Source: Alphaproteobacteria bacterium
GTDB taxonomy: Bacteria; Pseudomonadota; Alphaproteobacteria; Acetobacterales; Acetobacteraceae
Length of the DNA stretch: 32,218 nucleotides
NCBI GenBank assembly: GCA_026400845.1
Contig: JAPLOH010000098.1
Location: 1 to 32,218, forward strand
Direction: 5' to 3'
Shown: piece by piece, positions 1 through 8,744 of the stretch
Numbering within the stretch: position 1 is the first letter of the stretch
How the letters are laid out: each line of letters opens with the position of its first letter
Made by a program: the position numbers and the translations under genes
Notes under the pieces: model-generated
Seen by the model: only the letters and a program-made list of their open reading frames with translations
Databases searched by the model: none
What the model was told of the DNA's origin: nothing

Positions 1-1668
1 GGCGTCTGCCATTCCGACCTGCACATGTGGCACGGCGGCTACAAGATGGGGGGCGGCAAATTCCTCTCGGTCGCCGATCGCGGGCTGAAACTGCCGGCGG
101 CGCCGGGCCACGAGATCGTCGGCCGCGTCATCGAAATCGGGCCGGACGCCACCGGGGTGGCGCTCGGCGACACCCGCATCGTCTATCCCTGGATCGGCTG
201 CGGCACCTGCGAGCGCTGCGCCACTGGCGATGACAACATGTGCAGCCGCCAGCGCAGCCTCGGCGCGGTGCTGAACGGCGGCTTCGCGCGGCAGGTGAAG
301 GTGCCGCATCCGCGCTATCTGCTGGACTACAGCGGCCTCGATGCCGCGCTCGCCGCCACCTATGCCTGCTCCGGCATCACCACCTATTCGGCGATCCGCA
401 AGGTGATGCCGCTGCGGCCGGAGCAGCCGGTGGTGCTGATCGGCGCCGGCGGGCTCGGTCATGCCGCGATCGCCATGCTGAAGGCGTTCGGCCACACCGC
501 CATCGTGGTGATCGACACCTCGGCCGAGAAGCGTGCCGCGGCCCTGGCGGCAGGGGCCAGCCTCGCGGTGAATGGCGGCGAGGCGGCCAAGGCCGAACTC
601 CTCGCCTTGCCGGTGCCTGTTGCGGCGGTGATCGATTTCGTCGGCGCCAATGTCACCGTCAATACCGGTATGGCGATCCTGCCGAAGGGCGGCAAGCTGA
701 TCCTGGTCGGCATCGGCGATGGCGAAATCGTGCTCTCGGTCTCCGCCACCATCTTCAAGGCCCAGACAGTGCAGGGCAGCATCACCGGTTCGCTCAATGA
801 TCTGCGTGACGTGCTGGCGCTGGCGCGTTCGGGCAAGCTGAAGCTCAGCATCGCGCCGATCGCCGGTGCCATTGGCGCGGAGATCCGCGGGGTGGACCTT
901 TCCACCGACCTGGACGCGGACACCGTGGCAGCCATCCGGCAAGCCCTGCTCGACCATCTCGTCATCTTCTTCCGTGACCAGGAATTGGCGCCGGCCGCGT
1001 TCTCCCGCTTCGCCCGGCGTTTCGGCGAGCCCTTGGCCTATCCGCTGATGAAGGGGCTCGATGCCCATCCCGAGATCATCGAGGTCGCCAAGCTCGAGCA
1101 TGAGCGGGTGAATTTCGGCGGCGTGTGGCACTCCGACACCACCTATCTGCCGCAGCCGCCGATGGGCTCGCTGCTGCTCGCGCGCGAATTGCCCCCCTAC
1201 GGCGGGGACACGCTGTTCGCCAACCAGTATCTTGCCTACGAAACCCTGTCGCCGGGCATGCGGCGCTTTCTCGACGGCGCGCGCGGCATTTCCAGCTCCG
1301 CCAAGGCGGACGTCTCGCGCACCCGCGAAGACCGGCTGAAGACCGGTGGTACCGAGGCGGCGCGCCAGATTCACCTCAGCGAACACCCTGCCGTGCGCAC
1401 CCATCCCGAGACCGGCCGCAAGGCGCTGTTCGTCAACACCGCGCACACCGCGCGCTTCGTGGACATGACGGAGGAGGAAAGCGCACCGATCCTGGATTTC
1501 CTGTTCCAGCACCAGACCCGCCCCGAATTCACCTGCCGGTTCAACTGGCGGCCGGGTTCGCTCGCCTTCTGGGACAATCGCTGCGCCCAGCACAACCCGA
1601 TCAACGACTACCACGGTTTCCGCCGCATCATGCTGCGCATGACCCTGGCGGGGGACACGCCGCGATAG
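1..1668 (+). CDS. Zn-dependent alcohol dehydrogenase (5' end outside window, C-terminus truncated) fused in frame to TauD/TfdA-family 2OG-Fe(II) dioxygenase
   Basis: Frame 1 is open from base 1 (GVCHSDLHMWHGGYK). MDR motifs GHEIVGRV, CGTCERC and GAGGLGHAAI are followed by SGKLK|LSIAPIAGAIGAEIRGVDLS and the TauD motifs WHSDTTYLPQPP and HNPINDYHGFRRIMLRMT. Confidence 0.85.
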   Translation, partial: GVCHSDLHMWHGGYKMGGGKFLSVADRGLKLPAAPGHEIVGRVIEIGPDATGVALGDTRIVYPWIGCGTCERCATGDDNMCSRQRSLGAVLNGGFARQVKVPHPRYLLDYSGLDAALAATYACSGITTYSAIRKVMPLRPEQPVVLIGAGGLGHAAIAMLKAFGHTAIVVIDTSAEKRAAALAAGASLAVNGGEAAKAELLALPVPVAAVIDFVGANVTVNTGMAILPKGGKLILVGIGDGEIVLSVSATIFKAQTVQGSITGSLNDLRDVLALARSGKLKLSIAPIAGAIGAEIRGVDLSTDLDADTVAAIRQALLDHLVIFFRDQELAPAAFSRFARRFGEPLAYPLMKGLDAHPEIIEVAKLEHERVNFGGVWHSDTTYLPQPPMGSLLLARELPPYGGDTLFANQYLAYETLSPGMRRFLDGARGISSSAKADVSRTREDRLKTGGTEAARQIHLSEHPAVRTHPETGRKALFVNTAHTARFVDMTEEESAPILDFLFQHQTRPEFTCRFNWRPGSLAFWDNRCAQHNPINDYHGFRRIMLRMTLAGDTPR

Positions 1669-1740
1669 CGCGGCGGCGGCCTTGATCATCCCCGCGAAAT
1701 CGATCAAGCCGAATAGAGTTACCGCGGGCAGGATGAGGCG

Positions 1741-2190
1741 ATGTTGAGCGAGACCGATCGAACGTTTTTGCGTCTGGCCTACGAAGAGGCCAAGGCCGGC
1801 TACGACGAGGGCGGCTGCCCGATCGGTAGCACGCTGGCGGAGGGCGGTCGGCTGATTGCCTCCGGGCGCAATCAGCGGGTCCAGCAGGGCGATCCGATTG
1901 CGCATGGCGAGATGGATTGCCTGCGGCGGGCCGGCCGGCAGAAGAGCTACCGCCGCACAACGCTCTACACCTCACTCTCGCCCTGCATGATGTGCGCCGG
2001 CACCATCGTCCAGTTCGGCATTCCACGCGTGGTTGTCGGCGAGGCGGTGAATTTTCCCGGCAACGTCGATTTCCTGCGGGCGCGCGGCGTGGAGGTGATC
2101 GTTGCCGACGATGCCGCGTGCATTGCCTTGATGCAGCGCTTCATCACCGAGAAGCCGGAACTCTGGGCCGAGGACATCGCGGAGGACTAG
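1741..2190 (+). CDS. Cytosine deaminase, yeast FCY1-like (CDA fold)
   Basis: HGEMDCL and PCMMCAGTIVQFGIPRVVVGEAVNF zinc motifs; C-terminal FITEKPELWAEDIAED resembles the FCY1 tail. Confidence 0.8.
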   Translation: MLSETDRTFLRLAYEEAKAGYDEGGCPIGSTLAEGGRLIASGRNQRVQQGDPIAHGEMDCLRRAGRQKSYRRTTLYTSLSPCMMCAGTIVQFGIPRVVVGEAVNFPGNVDFLRARGVEVIVADDAACIALMQRFITEKPELWAEDIAED

Positions 2191-2194
2191 CCGT

Positions 2195-3007
2195 ATGCCC
2201 ACCCTCTTACCGACAGCGGCGGCGGTGATCTCGCCAATCAATGCCTTCTGCCTGCTGCCGCGCAGCTACGAAGTTCACCTCGCCTTCTACACCGATGTCC
2301 TCGGCTTGCGGGTCAAGCGCGTCGAGGAAAGCTTCGTCGCCTTCGAGGTCCGGGGCGTGGTGCCCTGCCTATGGGAGGTTGGGCACATCTGCCACCACCT
2401 CGGCTACCGCGCGCCTACCATCATCGACCCCGCCGCGGTAGCCATCCTCGACCTCGCGGTCACTAGCCAACAGGCCCTGGACACCGCCGAGCAGGCGTCT
2501 CGCGCCGGCGGCCATGTCATGCTGCCGCTCGACAGCGGCGAAGCGGGCTTCCTCGTGCGGGATCCCAACAGCACCTGGTGGCGCGTCACCGTGAGCACTG
2601 ACGAAGCCGGCGTTGTACCCTCGATCGGTGGCGTCACGCTTCTCGTGCAGGACATTGCCGCGTCGGCGCGTTTCTACGATCGGATGGGCTTTGCCCGCCA
2701 AACCGCAGCCAGGCCTCGGCACTTATACGATACCGGCAACAACATCAGGCTCGAACTACTGCCGCGCGCTTCCTTCACCGCGGAACATGCCCTGCATCGG
2801 CCCGCTCCCAACGGCCCGATCGCCATGCCGGCGATCGGCTGCCGCAGCGTGTCCGACGTCGAACGCGTTGTAAAAGCACTGGCCGACGGTGGCCTGCCGA
2901 TTGATGTCGCTCAGCGGATGCATGCCTGGGGGTTTCAGGCGGCCTATCTCACGGATCCAGACTTCAACATTTGGGAGGTCTATACGACCGAGCGGCCCGA
3001 TATCTGA
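2195..3007 (+). CDS. Two-domain VOC (glyoxalase/bleomycin-resistance/dioxygenase) family protein
   Basis: Two tandem VOC-like modules: FCLLPRSYEVHLAFYTDVLGLRVKRVEESFVAFEV and GVTLLVQDIAASARFYDRMGF...YLTDPDFNIWEVY. Confidence 0.75.
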   Translation: MPTLLPTAAAVISPINAFCLLPRSYEVHLAFYTDVLGLRVKRVEESFVAFEVRGVVPCLWEVGHICHHLGYRAPTIIDPAAVAILDLAVTSQQALDTAEQASRAGGHVMLPLDSGEAGFLVRDPNSTWWRVTVSTDEAGVVPSIGGVTLLVQDIAASARFYDRMGFARQTAARPRHLYDTGNNIRLELLPRASFTAEHALHRPAPNGPIAMPAIGCRSVSDVERVVKALADGGLPIDVAQRMHAWGFQAAYLTDPDFNIWEVYTTERPDI

Positions 3008-3161
3008 TACGATCCAATAGCAACAATGATCCATGCGATCAGACGCATGGTCGAAAGGCAGTGCACGGAAGCAGTTTGTTTTGAACCCGCTTGCCTCCCT
3101 TCCCACCCCGCCGGTCAATTGTTTCAATATTATACATGACGGCCTAAAAGTCGATCCGGGA

Positions 3162-3350
3162 TCAAATACTGTTCTGACATAGTCTTCTGAGCATCATGCG
3201 GATGGGCGCCCATCGGAGGAAAGCGAGTGCCGAGCCGTTGAGGCACTCCCAATCCTTGGCGAACCTGCGGCATCGGTTGAGCCAGGCGATGGTGCGCTCG
3301 ACGATCCAGCGCTTTGGCGGCACCAGAAAGCCCTTTCCCTGGTCGGCGGA
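3162..3350 (-). pseudogene. IS5-family transposase C-terminal remnant
   Basis: [57 protein letters not shown] is a typical IS5-family transposase C-terminus. No N-terminal part is present; the frame upstream runs into imuB sequence. Confidence 0.85.
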
Positions 3351-3364
3351 GCCCTGCGTCACAG

Positions 3365-4891
3365 TCACCCGAACAATCCATGCAAGAACCACCGTGGTAC
3401 GCCTTCCAGGCCGGCGCGGAAGAGCCAGAAGCGGGCGCCTTCGGTGTCTTCGACGCGGTAGTAGTCGCGCACCAGGTCGCTTTCCGGGCGGCTGTCGTCT
3501 TGGGTTCGGCGCCACCATTCGGCGGCGATGCGTTCGGGGCCGGAGGCGGCGCGGACGCGGTGGAGCGCGCCGCGCCAGCGGAACAGGATGGGGGGTTCGT
3601 CGGGCACCAAGGCGGTGGCTTCCACCGGTTCGGGGCGGCGGAGCAGGCGGATCGGGCGTTCGGCGGCAGGGTCGAACTCCCAGGCCGGGCCGGGGGCGGT
3701 CATGGGGGGCACGCGGCGGACGGCGCGTTCGGGGACGTGGCTTTCGTGGGGTTCGGCGCGCCAGATGTGGCCGGGGCCGATGCGGTTGGCGAGGCCGTCG
3801 ATGGTGGCGGCGAGCGTGGTGGCGGCTTCGCGTCCGTCGTCGAGGCGGCGTTGCGGTGGGCGGAGTGGCGCGATGTCGAGGGCAGTGAGGATGGCGGCGT
3901 CGATGCCGAAGCCGGGGTCGATCTCCCCGAGTTTGGCCGCGAGGAGTTTGACGATGTGCGGTGCGTCCCGCCCGGGCAAGGAGGTGCCGATGGCGATGGC
4001 AAGGCGGGCGCCGTCGACGCGCAGGAAAATGGCGGTGAAGCGGTGAGCGCCGCGCTCGGCGGCTTCGAGGCGGGCGCAGAGGGCGGCGGCCAGCGCGGCC
4101 AACGTGCGGGCGAGGTCCTCGGCGGTGCCGATCGGCTCGGCGAAGGCGAGGCTGGTTTCCCAGGGTTCGGGTGGGCGAGGCCAGGCGATCGCCGCCTCGG
4201 CGGCGCCATGCGCCTGGTCGAGCCGCTGCACTGGGGTGGGGCCGAAGCGAGCGGTGAGTTCGCCGCGCGGCTGGCGGGCCAGCTCGCCGATGCTGCGCAG
4301 GCCGAGGCGGCGCATGCCGGCGATCAGGCGGGCGTCGAGGCGCAGGAGCGCCACCGGCAGCGGCGACAATTCGGCCCGCTCGGCGCCCGGGGGCGCGTGG
4401 ATGCAAATGCCCCGCGCGGTCGCGGCGCGGGCCAGCGCCCAGGCGGCGCCATGGGTGCCGGCCACCGCGAGCCTATGTTCCAGCCCGGCGCCGCTCAGCC
4501 GCGCGGAGAGATCGGCCGCGAGGACGCGCTCGCCCCCGAAGAGGTGCTCGCAGCCGGTGATGTCGAGCACCAGCCCGTCCGGCACATCGGGCGCGGCGAG
4601 CGGCGTGTAGCGCTCGGTCCAGGCGGCGAGGCGGGCCAAGGCGGCGCGATCGGCGGCGGGGTCGGCGTCCAGCACGTCGAGCTCCGGGCAGATCGCCCGC
4701 GCCTCGGCCAGCGCCTGGCCGGGGGCGAGCCCGGCGGCGGCGGCCTCGGGGTTGACGGCGGCGAGGCGGCGCACGGTGCGGATGGTCTCGACGGTGGCGG
4801 CGGGCCTAGCTGACGTTTCTGTTTCGCTCGGCAGCCGGCGCAGCCGCAGCAGCGGCCAGCCCGGCAACCACACGCAAAGGATGCGGCCCAT
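3365..4891 (-). CDS. imuB: ImuB, Y-family DNA polymerase-like protein
   Basis: [17 protein letters not shown] start, [18 protein letters not shown]-terminus [22 protein letters not shown]. An AAGGAG Shine-Dalgarno precedes ATG 4891. Confidence 0.92.
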   Translation of the reverse strand: MGRILCVWLPGWPLLRLRRLPSETETSARPAATVETIRTVRRLAAVNPEAAAAGLAPGQALAEARAICPELDVLDADPAADRAALARLAAWTERYTPLAAPDVPDGLVLDITGCEHLFGGERVLAADLSARLSGAGLEHRLAVAGTHGAAWALARAATARGICIHAPPGAERAELSPLPVALLRLDARLIAGMRRLGLRSIGELARQPRGELTARFGPTPVQRLDQAHGAAEAAIAWPRPPEPWETSLAFAEPIGTAEDLARTLAALAAALCARLEAAERGAHRFTAIFLRVDGARLAIAIGTSLPGRDAPHIVKLLAAKLGEIDPGFGIDAAILTALDIAPLRPPQRRLDDGREAATTLAATIDGLANRIGPGHIWRAEPHESHVPERAVRRVPPMTAPGPAWEFDPAAERPIRLLRRPEPVEATALVPDEPPILFRWRGALHRVRAASGPERIAAEWWRRTQDDSRPESDLVRDYYRVEDTEGARFWLFRAGLEGVPRWFLHGLFG

Positions 4892-5499
4892 CGTGATCTC
4901 CTTGTCTCGCCTGCATGATCCATTCCCCCTCGAAGCCGCCGCGCGCATGCACCAGCCGCACGCGCCAGCGGGCGGGGCCGGGGGTGCGGGCGATGATCGC
5001 CGTGGGGGCGGCGCAGCACGAAGCCGGTGGTGCCGTGCCTGATGCAGGCGAGCTGCAACCGCCGCGCCGCGACCCGCCCGAGCCGGCCGACCTCGCCGAC
5101 CACCGCACCCGCCCCCCCCGCCCGCAGCACCGCCTCCATGGCGGCGAGGCTGGCATCGTCGTCCCGCGTTTCGACCAGGACGAGGCGGCCGGGGTCGAGC
5201 CCGTAGGGGAGCAGGCCGGGGGGATGCAGGTCCGCGACCGCGGGGCCGATCCAGAACACTTCCCGCCCGCGGGCGATCGCCCCCACCAGGCAGGCCAGGA
5301 ACCCCGCCCCGGCCGCCCCGGTCTCGGCGTCGATCCCCATCGCCGAGACCTCGTGCAGCACGCCGAGCGGCAGCCCGCCGCCGGGCAGGCAGGCATCAAC
5401 CGCGACCGCGCCGAACGGCCAGACGCCATGCCCGGACTGAGGCTGAAGCGCCGCGAGCTGGGCGCGCAGGGCGGCGGGAATTGGGGATATGTTCATCAT
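4806..5499 (-). pseudogene. imuA: ImuA (RecA-like SOS mutasome protein), apparently frameshifted
   Basis: MMNISPIPAALRAQLAAL...GLPLGVLHEVSAMG...RRLQLACIRHGTTGFVLRR in one frame; the expected continuation AIIARTPGPARWRVRLVHARGGFEGEWIMQ lies in another frame. Adjacent to and upstream of imuB. Confidence 0.75.
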
Positions 5500-5505
5500 T
5501 TGTTC
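5491..5505 (-). promoter_or_regulatory. Candidate LexA (SOS) box GTTC-N7-GTTC
   Basis: gttcatcatttgttc matches the alphaproteobacterial LexA consensus GTTCN7GTTC exactly and sits at the imuA start codon. Confidence 0.7.
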
Positions 5506-5550
5506 GCATATAGATTCCCCAACTGGAGTCGCGAGTCAAGCCTTTAGGAC

Positions 5551-6549
5551 TCAGGTCCCGCCAAACCGATCCCGCCAGGAAGGCAGCGCGCCGGGGTAGG
5601 GCAGCGCGGTGGCCTCGTACACGCCGCGGGCGATGGCGCGGGCCATCACCATGGTGGCGAGGTGGCCCAACTCGGTGAGGCCGCCCTCGGCGAGCGGCTT
5701 GGCGCCGGTGGCGGCGGCGAACACGGTGTCGCCGTCCGAGGGGGCGTGGGCGGGCAGCAAGGCGCGGGCCAGGCCGTCATTGGCCATGATGGCCAGGCGC
5801 TTCACCTGGGATTTGGTGAGAATCGCGTCGGTGGCGATCAGCGCGATGGTGGTGGCGGTCTCGGTGCTCGGCCGCGGCCCCTTGGTGCGCAGCGCGAGAT
5901 CGGCCGGCGTGATCGCCGCCGGCCAGCCGCGACCGCCGAACTCGGCCCCCATCTCGAACGGCGCCGCCCAGAAATGCGGCCCCATGCCGATGGTGGCGCT
6001 GCCGATCGCGTTCACCACCGCGAGTGCCGCGACGATATGCCCGCCCGAGGCCATGGCACTCGCCGAGCCGACGCCGCCCTTCACGCCGGCCGTGGTGGCT
6101 CCGGTGCCCGCGCCGACCGTGCCGAGCGCGAAGGCACCGGACGCTGCCGCCAGCGCCGCCTGGTGGCCCAGCTCGCGATAGGGCGAATGCAGCCCCCAGT
6201 CCTTGTCGCCGCCATTGTTGAGGTCGAACACGATGGCGCCGGGCACCAGCGGCACCAAGGCGGGGCCGAGCCTCAGCCCCCTGCCCTGCGCCCGCAGCGC
6301 CGATTGCACGCCGCCCGCCGCATCGAGCCCGAAGGCCGAGCCGCCGGACAGCGCGATCGCGTCCACCTTCTGCTGCGTCATCTCCGGCTCCAGCATCGCG
6401 GTGTCGCGGCTACCCGGCGCGCCGCCGAGGATCACCACCGACACCGTCGCCGGCTGGTCGAACAGCACCGAAGTCACCCCGGAGCCCAGCCGAAGGTCGG
6501 TCGCGTGGCCTACCTGGATGCCGGCGATATCGGTGAGCAGGTTCAGCAT
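5551..6549 (-). CDS. P1-family peptidase (DmpA/L-aminopeptidase-like)
   Basis: MLNLLTDIAGIQVGHATD, SGGSAFGLDAAGGV, FDLNNGGDKDW, GTVGAGTGATTAGVKGGVGSAS. The ORF track extends to 7980 only as antisense of the aminotransferase; ATG at 6549 fits the family. Confidence 0.88.
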   Translation of the reverse strand: MLNLLTDIAGIQVGHATDLRLGSGVTSVLFDQPATVSVVILGGAPGSRDTAMLEPEMTQQKVDAIALSGGSAFGLDAAGGVQSALRAQGRGLRLGPALVPLVPGAIVFDLNNGGDKDWGLHSPYRELGHQAALAAASGAFALGTVGAGTGATTAGVKGGVGSASAMASGGHIVAALAVVNAIGSATIGMGPHFWAAPFEMGAEFGGRGWPAAITPADLALRTKGPRPSTETATTIALIATDAILTKSQVKRLAIMANDGLARALLPAHAPSDGDTVFAAATGAKPLAEGGLTELGHLATMVMARAIARGVYEATALPYPGALPSWRDRFGGT

Positions 6550-6639
6550 CTCGGGTCTCCCAGGGCGGTGCCCCATGCTACGCGCTTGGCGGCCCGGCCG
6601 AAACCGGCCTAGCATCGCCCACCCGCCCCGGAGGCCGCG

Positions 6640-8031
6640 ATGCTCGAACACCACACCGCCAGCAACTACCACAACGACACTCTCGTCCTCGGCTTCTCCG
6701 ACCTCAACCGCCTGCGCACCGAGCGCCCGCTGGTGCTGGCCGGCGGGCGGGGTGTCTACGTCACCGACGAGCGCGGGCGGGACTATATCGAGGCGGTGTC
6801 GTCCTTCTACTGCGTCGCCCTCGGCTATTCCGACGAGGAACTGATCGAGGCGGCCACGCGGCAGATGCGGGCGCTGCCGATGTATCCCTCGGGCGCCCAC
6901 CGCACCGTGCCGGTGGTGCTGGAACTCGCCGACAAGCTGGCCGCCATCGCGCCGATCGCCAACGCGCGCATCGCGTTTGCCACCACCGGCTCCGAGGCCA
7001 ATGACAGCCTGCTGAAGTTCATGTGGTATGGCAACGGCCACACCGGCCAGAAGGCGCGGCGCAAAATCATCTCGCGGCGCGGCAGCTACCATGGCGGCAC
7101 CGCCCTCACCACCGGGCTCGGCGGCAGCGCCGCACTCCAGGAGAGCTTCGGCATCCCGACCGTCGACCACGTCTACGTCAGCCAGCCCGACTGGCCGGCC
7201 GCCGCGCACGCTGGCGAAGGCAGGGGGGGCGAAACCGAGGCCGCCTATACCGCCCGCCTCGCCGCCGAACTGCGCACCGCCATCGAGGATGCCGGGCCCG
7301 AAACCATCGGCGCCATGATCGCCGAACCCCTCTCGGTCTCGGCCGGCATGCTCCCCCCGCCCGACGGCTACTTCCCGGCCATCCAGGCCGTGCTCGACGA
7401 ATTCGGTATCCAGCTCTTCGCCGACGAGGTGGTCACCGGCTTCGGCCGCACCGGCAACATGTGGGGAAGCGAGACCTTCGCCATCCGGCCGGATTGCGTG
7501 ACGTCGGCCAAGGGCCTGTCGAGCGCCTATCAGCCGATTTCCGCCATTATCATGTCGCCTTCGTTCCATGACCGCATGCTGGAGGGCAGCAAGGCGGATG
7601 GCTGGCTCGCCCATGCCGGCACCTATCACGCCCATCCCGTGGCCGCCGCCGTCGCGCTGAAAACCATCGAGATCTTCGAGAAACGCGACATCATCGGCCA
7701 TGTCCGCCGCATCATGCCGGCCTGGCACGCCGCCCTCGACGGGCTCACCGACCATCCCCTCGTCGCCGGCGTGCGAAAATGCGGCCTCGCCGGCGCCGTG
7801 GTGCTCCGCAAGCCCGGCGCCACCGGGCCGGCCGAAAGCGGCATGAAACTCGGCGGCCTCGGCCGCGCCGCCTATGAGGCGGCGATCGAGCGCGGCGTGC
7901 TGGTGCGCCCGATCGGCGACAGCTTGGTGATGGCGCCCCCCCTCATCATCCGCGAAGCCGAAATCACCGAACTCGCCCACCGCCTCCGCCGTGCGCTCGA
8001 TGACGTGCTGGACGCCGAAACCCGGGGATGA
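6640..8031 (+). CDS. Class III (omega) PLP-dependent aminotransferase
   Basis: FATTGSEANDSLLKFMWYG, FADEVVTGFGRTGNMWG, VTSAKGLSSAYQPISAIIMS (PLP lysine), YHAHPVAAAVALKTIEIFE. Confidence 0.93.
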   Translation: MLEHHTASNYHNDTLVLGFSDLNRLRTERPLVLAGGRGVYVTDERGRDYIEAVSSFYCVALGYSDEELIEAATRQMRALPMYPSGAHRTVPVVLELADKLAAIAPIANARIAFATTGSEANDSLLKFMWYGNGHTGQKARRKIISRRGSYHGGTALTTGLGGSAALQESFGIPTVDHVYVSQPDWPAAAHAGEGRGGETEAAYTARLAAELRTAIEDAGPETIGAMIAEPLSVSAGMLPPPDGYFPAIQAVLDEFGIQLFADEVVTGFGRTGNMWGSETFAIRPDCVTSAKGLSSAYQPISAIIMSPSFHDRMLEGSKADGWLAHAGTYHAHPVAAAVALKTIEIFEKRDIIGHVRRIMPAWHAALDGLTDHPLVAGVRKCGLAGAVVLRKPGATGPAESGMKLGGLGRAAYEAAIERGVLVRPIGDSLVMAPPLIIREAEITELAHRLRRALDDVLDAETRG

Positions 8032-8588
8032 ACCTGCCCCTCGTCGTCGGCATCACCGGCGCCTCCGGGGCGATCTACGGCATCCGCCTGCTGGAAATCC
8101 TGCGCGAGCTGGGCATCCCCGCCCATCTCGTGCTGTCCCGCTCCGCCGAAATCACCATCGCCCACGAAACCGACCACAAGATCGCCGCGGTGCGGGCGCT
8201 GGCTGCCGTCAGCCACCGGGCGGAGGATATCGCGGCCAGCATTTCCTCCGGCTCCTTCCGCACACGGGGCATGATCATCGCCCCCTGCTCGATGCGCAGC
8301 ATGGCCGAAATCGCCACCGGGGTGACCTCGAGCCTGCTCACCCGCGCCGCCGACGTCACGCTGAAGGAACGCCGCCGCCTCGTGCTGATGGTGCGCGAAA
8401 CCCCGCTCCACACCGGGCATCTGCGCGCCATGACGCAGCTTTCCGAAATCGGCGCCATCATCGCCCCCCCGGTGCCGGCCTTCTACGCGCGGCCGGCCAG
8501 CATCGCCGAGATGGTCGACCACAGCGTCGGCCGGGTGCTGGATTTGTTCGACATCGACAGCGGCGGCGTCAGGCGGTGGAAGGCGTGA
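8028..8588 (+). CDS. ubiX: UbiX-family flavin prenyltransferase
   Basis: VVGITGASGAIYGIRLLEIL, MIIAPCSMRSMAEIATG, RRRLVLMVRETPLHTGHLRAM; 4-bp overlap with the upstream aminotransferase. Confidence 0.9.
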   Translation: MNLPLVVGITGASGAIYGIRLLEILRELGIPAHLVLSRSAEITIAHETDHKIAAVRALAAVSHRAEDIAASISSGSFRTRGMIIAPCSMRSMAEIATGVTSSLLTRAADVTLKERRRLVLMVRETPLHTGHLRAMTQLSEIGAIIAPPVPAFYARPASIAEMVDHSVGRVLDLFDIDSGGVRRWKA

Positions 8589-8611
8589 GGCCGGGCAGTC
8601 GGCGAAGACAG

Positions 8612-8740
8612 AAGGAAGCGCTTCTTTTTGAAAAAAGAAGCAAAAACTTTCTACCCGTTGGCTTCGCACTTTCCGCGGAGAGCGCGAAGCCATGGAGAAA
8701 AGTTTTTTGGTTCTTTTTTTCAAAAAAGAACCGCTTCCTT
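8612..8740. repeat. Interspersed nested-palindrome element, copy 1
   Basis: Terminal inverted repeat aaggaagcg/cgcttcctt; left hairpin cttctttt-tgaa-aaaagaag; central stems aaaaacttt/aaagttttt and tggcttcgc/gcgaagcca; right hairpin ggttctttttttcaaaaaagaacc. Shares a 34-nt identical block with copy 2. Confidence 0.85.
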
Positions 8741-8744
8741 CCGT

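Noticed and set aside
3314-4813. 499-aa plus-strand ORF
   Set aside because: Antisense to imuB, which has strong family motifs; no domain on the plus strand.
5112-5119. C8 homopolymer in imuA as a possible second frameshift
   Set aside because: The ImuA-like frame (LRAGGAGAVVGEVGRLG) is continuous on both sides, so no shift is needed here.
6550-7980. N-terminal 476-aa extension of the 5551..7980 minus ORF
   Set aside because: Antisense to the class III aminotransferase; P1 peptidase homology starts at ATG 6549.
8698-8731. T7/A6 hairpins as simple rho-independent terminators
   Set aside because: Stems are A/T-rich rather than GC-rich, and copy 2 lies within a co-directional operon. A terminator role is possible but does not explain the whole 130-bp nested structure.
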